Below, one piece after another: positions 6,729 to 7,566 of a DNA stretch of 7,566 nucleotides. Source of the stretch: JAADHY01 sp964428935 (GTDB lineage: Bacteria; Planctomycetota; Planctomycetia; Planctomycetales; Planctomycetaceae); contig CAYSAG010000254.1 of the NCBI GenBank assembly GCA_964428935.1, positions 1 through 7,566 of the forward strand. Direction: 5' to 3'. Position 1 is the stretch's first letter. Every line of letters starts with the position of its first letter. The position numbers were made by a program, and so were the translations under genes. The notes under the pieces are model-generated. The model saw nothing but the letters and a program-made list of their open reading frames with translations, was not told where the DNA came from and ran no database searches.

Positions 6729-6765
6729 CCGTCGAAAGAACAACGTTCACCGTCGAAAGAACAAC
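6729..6765. repeat. Two direct repeats with 21-bp period upstream of the DUF1080 gene
   Basis: The 16-bp unit CCGTCGAAAGAACAAC occurs at 6729-6744 and again, identical, at 6750-6765, with five bases (GTTCA) between them. A 21-bp period is two turns of B-DNA, so both copies face the same side of the helix, as in operators bound by dimeric or tandem regulators. The second copy ends 26 bp before the ribosome site of the DUF1080 gene. It could be an operator, or a repeat in the mRNA leader, or a local duplication. No binding protein can be named. Confidence 0.75.
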
Positions 6766-6791
6766 TTTCCAACACCAGCGGAACCCAGACC

Positions 6792-6797
6792 AAGGAG
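6792..6797 (+). promoter_or_regulatory. Ribosome binding site of the DUF1080 gene
   Basis: AAGGAG lies seven bases before the ATG at 6805-6807. It is the clearest Shine-Dalgarno sequence in the window. Together with the signal peptide that follows the ATG, it fixes the start and rules out the long in-frame upstream extension beginning at 6127. Confidence 0.88.
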
Positions 6798-6804
6798 AAA
6801 CCGA

Positions 6805-7515
6805 ATGAAGCTCGACACAGTTCCCACCGTTCTCACTGTTGCGGCGTTGTTTCTCGCAGTGGCCGCCACGGCTTCGGCTGCAGACAACACGCTCACACCC
6901 CAAGAAAAGGCCGAAGGCTGGCAACTGCTCTTCAACGGCCGAGACTACACCGGTTGGAAGTGCAACAACGGCAAGCCGGTTCAGTCGCCAATCGAAGACG
7001 GAGCCATCATGCCGTACCGGTGCGGCGGCTACTTGGTCATGTACGAGAAGCCGTTTCGGGACTTCATTTTGAAGTGTGACGTGAAAATGTCGCCCGGCTG
7101 TAACTCGGGCATCTTTTTCCGAGTCAGCGACCCGAAGGACCCGGTGCAGTCTGGGTTCGAGGTGCAGATTTACGACCACGCGGGCACCAGTTACCACGAC
7201 TTTGGAGCCATTTACGACCTGGCTCGTCCCGTCAAGCCGCCCAAGCTGCGACCGGCCGGCCAGTGGAACTCGGTGACCATTACCTGCTGCGGCCCGAAGA
7301 TTTCCGTCGAGGTGAACGGCGAGCTGATTTGTCAAATGAACTGCGACGAGTTTACGGAAGTCGGCCGGCGGCCGGACGGTACTCGCCACAAGTTCTCGCG
7401 CCGCGGGTTGCCCATTAAGGACTTCGCTCGCGAAGGCTACATCGGTTTCCAGGACCACGGCCACAAGGTGTGGTTCAAGAACGTGAAGATCAAAGTGCTG
7501 AAAGACTGTCAGTAG
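6805..7515 (+). CDS. Secreted DUF1080 / 3-keto-disaccharide hydrolase-type protein
   Basis: A complete 236-residue exported protein. Residues 1-26 form a signal peptide: Lys2, a hydrophobic core at about 7-21 and an ATASAA cleavage region, with no lipobox Cys. The mature part is one DUF1080 domain with its usual landmarks: GWQLLFNGRDYTGW (38-51), GGYLVMYEKPFRDF (74-87), CNSGIFFRVSDPKDPVQSGF (99-118) running into EVQIYD, GAIYDLARP (134-142), the AGQWNSVTIT strand (151-160) and GYIGFQDHGHKVWFKNVKIK (211-230) at the end. This concanavalin-like fold is very common in Planctomycetota; some members cleave 3-keto sugars, but most have no tested substrate, so the activity is inferred. Nine cysteines (53, 73, 91, 99, 161, 162, 176, 180, 235) suggest disulfides outside the cytoplasm. 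It stands alone, divergent from the sensor kinase, with a strong ribosome site. Confidence 0.94.
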   Translation: MKLDTVPTVLTVAALFLAVAATASAADNTLTPQEKAEGWQLLFNGRDYTGWKCNNGKPVQSPIEDGAIMPYRCGGYLVMYEKPFRDFILKCDVKMSPGCNSGIFFRVSDPKDPVQSGFEVQIYDHAGTSYHDFGAIYDLARPVKPPKLRPAGQWNSVTITCCGPKISVEVNGELICQMNCDEFTEVGRRPDGTRHKFSRRGLPIKDFAREGYIGFQDHGHKVWFKNVKIKVLKDCQ

Positions 7516-7530
7516 ACTCTCCCTTCATAG

Positions 7531-7557
7531 CATGCGCGCGTGGTGCGCGCGTGATTT
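7531..7557 (+). terminator. GC-rich hairpin after the DUF1080 gene, probable terminator
   Basis: CATGCGCGC (7531-7539) pairs with GCGCGCGTG (7545-7553) around the loop GTGGT, a 9-bp stem with one G-T wobble, starting 16 bases after the stop codon. It is followed only by ATTTG, a short T-run, so it may be an inefficient intrinsic terminator or a 3'-end stabilising stem. Its position right after the gene supports a 3'-end role. Confidence 0.5.
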
Positions 7558-7566
7558 GTGAAGTGT

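Larger units (their letters stand above)
6092..6804. other. Divergent non-coding region between the sensor kinase and DUF1080 genes
   Basis: About 710 bp with no convincing protein gene. Frames crossing it are Arg/Pro/Ser-rich and domainless, including the upstream in-frame extension of the DUF1080 gene. Because the flanking genes diverge, promoters for both must lie here. Visible items are a 12-bp palindrome CGCCCGCGGGCG (6134-6145), a weak promoter-like pair at 6333-6360, a terminator-like structure at 6458-6496, a TTGACG hexamer at 6658-6663 without a good -10, and the direct repeats at 6729-6765. I found no clear promoter for the kinase. Confidence 0.65.

Noticed and set aside
6127..6804. 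In-frame upstream extension of the DUF1080 gene (226 codons)
   Set aside because: Low-complexity Arg/Pro/Ser sequence; the ATG at 6805 has a strong ribosome site and is followed by a proper signal peptide.
1..7566. CRISPR arrays, insertion sequences, tRNA or rRNA genes
   Set aside because: I saw no regularly spaced repeat array, no transposase-like frame with inverted ends, and no tRNA or rRNA sequence; the only direct repeat noted is the two-copy element at 6729-6765.

Overview
The window is high-GC DNA with long non-coding gaps. Its gene families (FeoB plus a tiny Cys-rich partner, a multi-PAS HisKA_3 sensor kinase with a NarL-type regulator, and a secreted DUF1080 protein) suggest a member of the Planctomycetota. 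That placement is inferred from protein families and style only; no marker gene is present.

Layout: (1) Positions 2-778, plus strand, hold the C-terminal part of the ferrous iron transporter FeoB, cut by the left edge. It is followed at 911-1174 by a small one-helix Cys-rich protein that looks like a FeoB-associated accessory protein. (2) Positions 1195-1941, minus strand, encode a stand-alone ABC transporter ATPase that converges on the iron genes. It is preceded by a recognisable sigma-70-like promoter (2122-2151) and a leader of about 170 nt with a 7-bp hairpin. (3) Positions 1942-2744 carry no convincing protein gene. They contain two terminator-like hairpins facing the minus strand (2339-2382, strong; 2461-2488, weaker), which either end the upstream two-component operon in tandem or bracket a small RNA. 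(4) Positions 2745-6091, minus strand, form a two-component operon: a large membrane histidine kinase with a Cache-like outer sensor region, two PAS domains and a HisKA_3/HATPase core, then a NarL/FixJ response regulator. (5) Positions 6092-6804 are a divergent intergenic region of about 710 bp with a terminator-like structure and a 21-bp-period direct repeat next to the following gene. (6) Positions 6805-7515, plus strand, encode a secreted DUF1080 (3-keto-disaccharide hydrolase-type) protein, followed by a GC-rich terminator-like hairpin.

How they work together: the iron genes form one unit. The kinase and regulator form a classical phosphorelay whose signal and targets cannot be read from the sequence; the divergent DUF1080 gene is a possible target by position only. 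The ATPase has no permease or binding-protein gene in view. No clearly new multi-gene system is visible. The most interesting unexplained material is the non-coding structure at 2040-2490 and 6455-6770.
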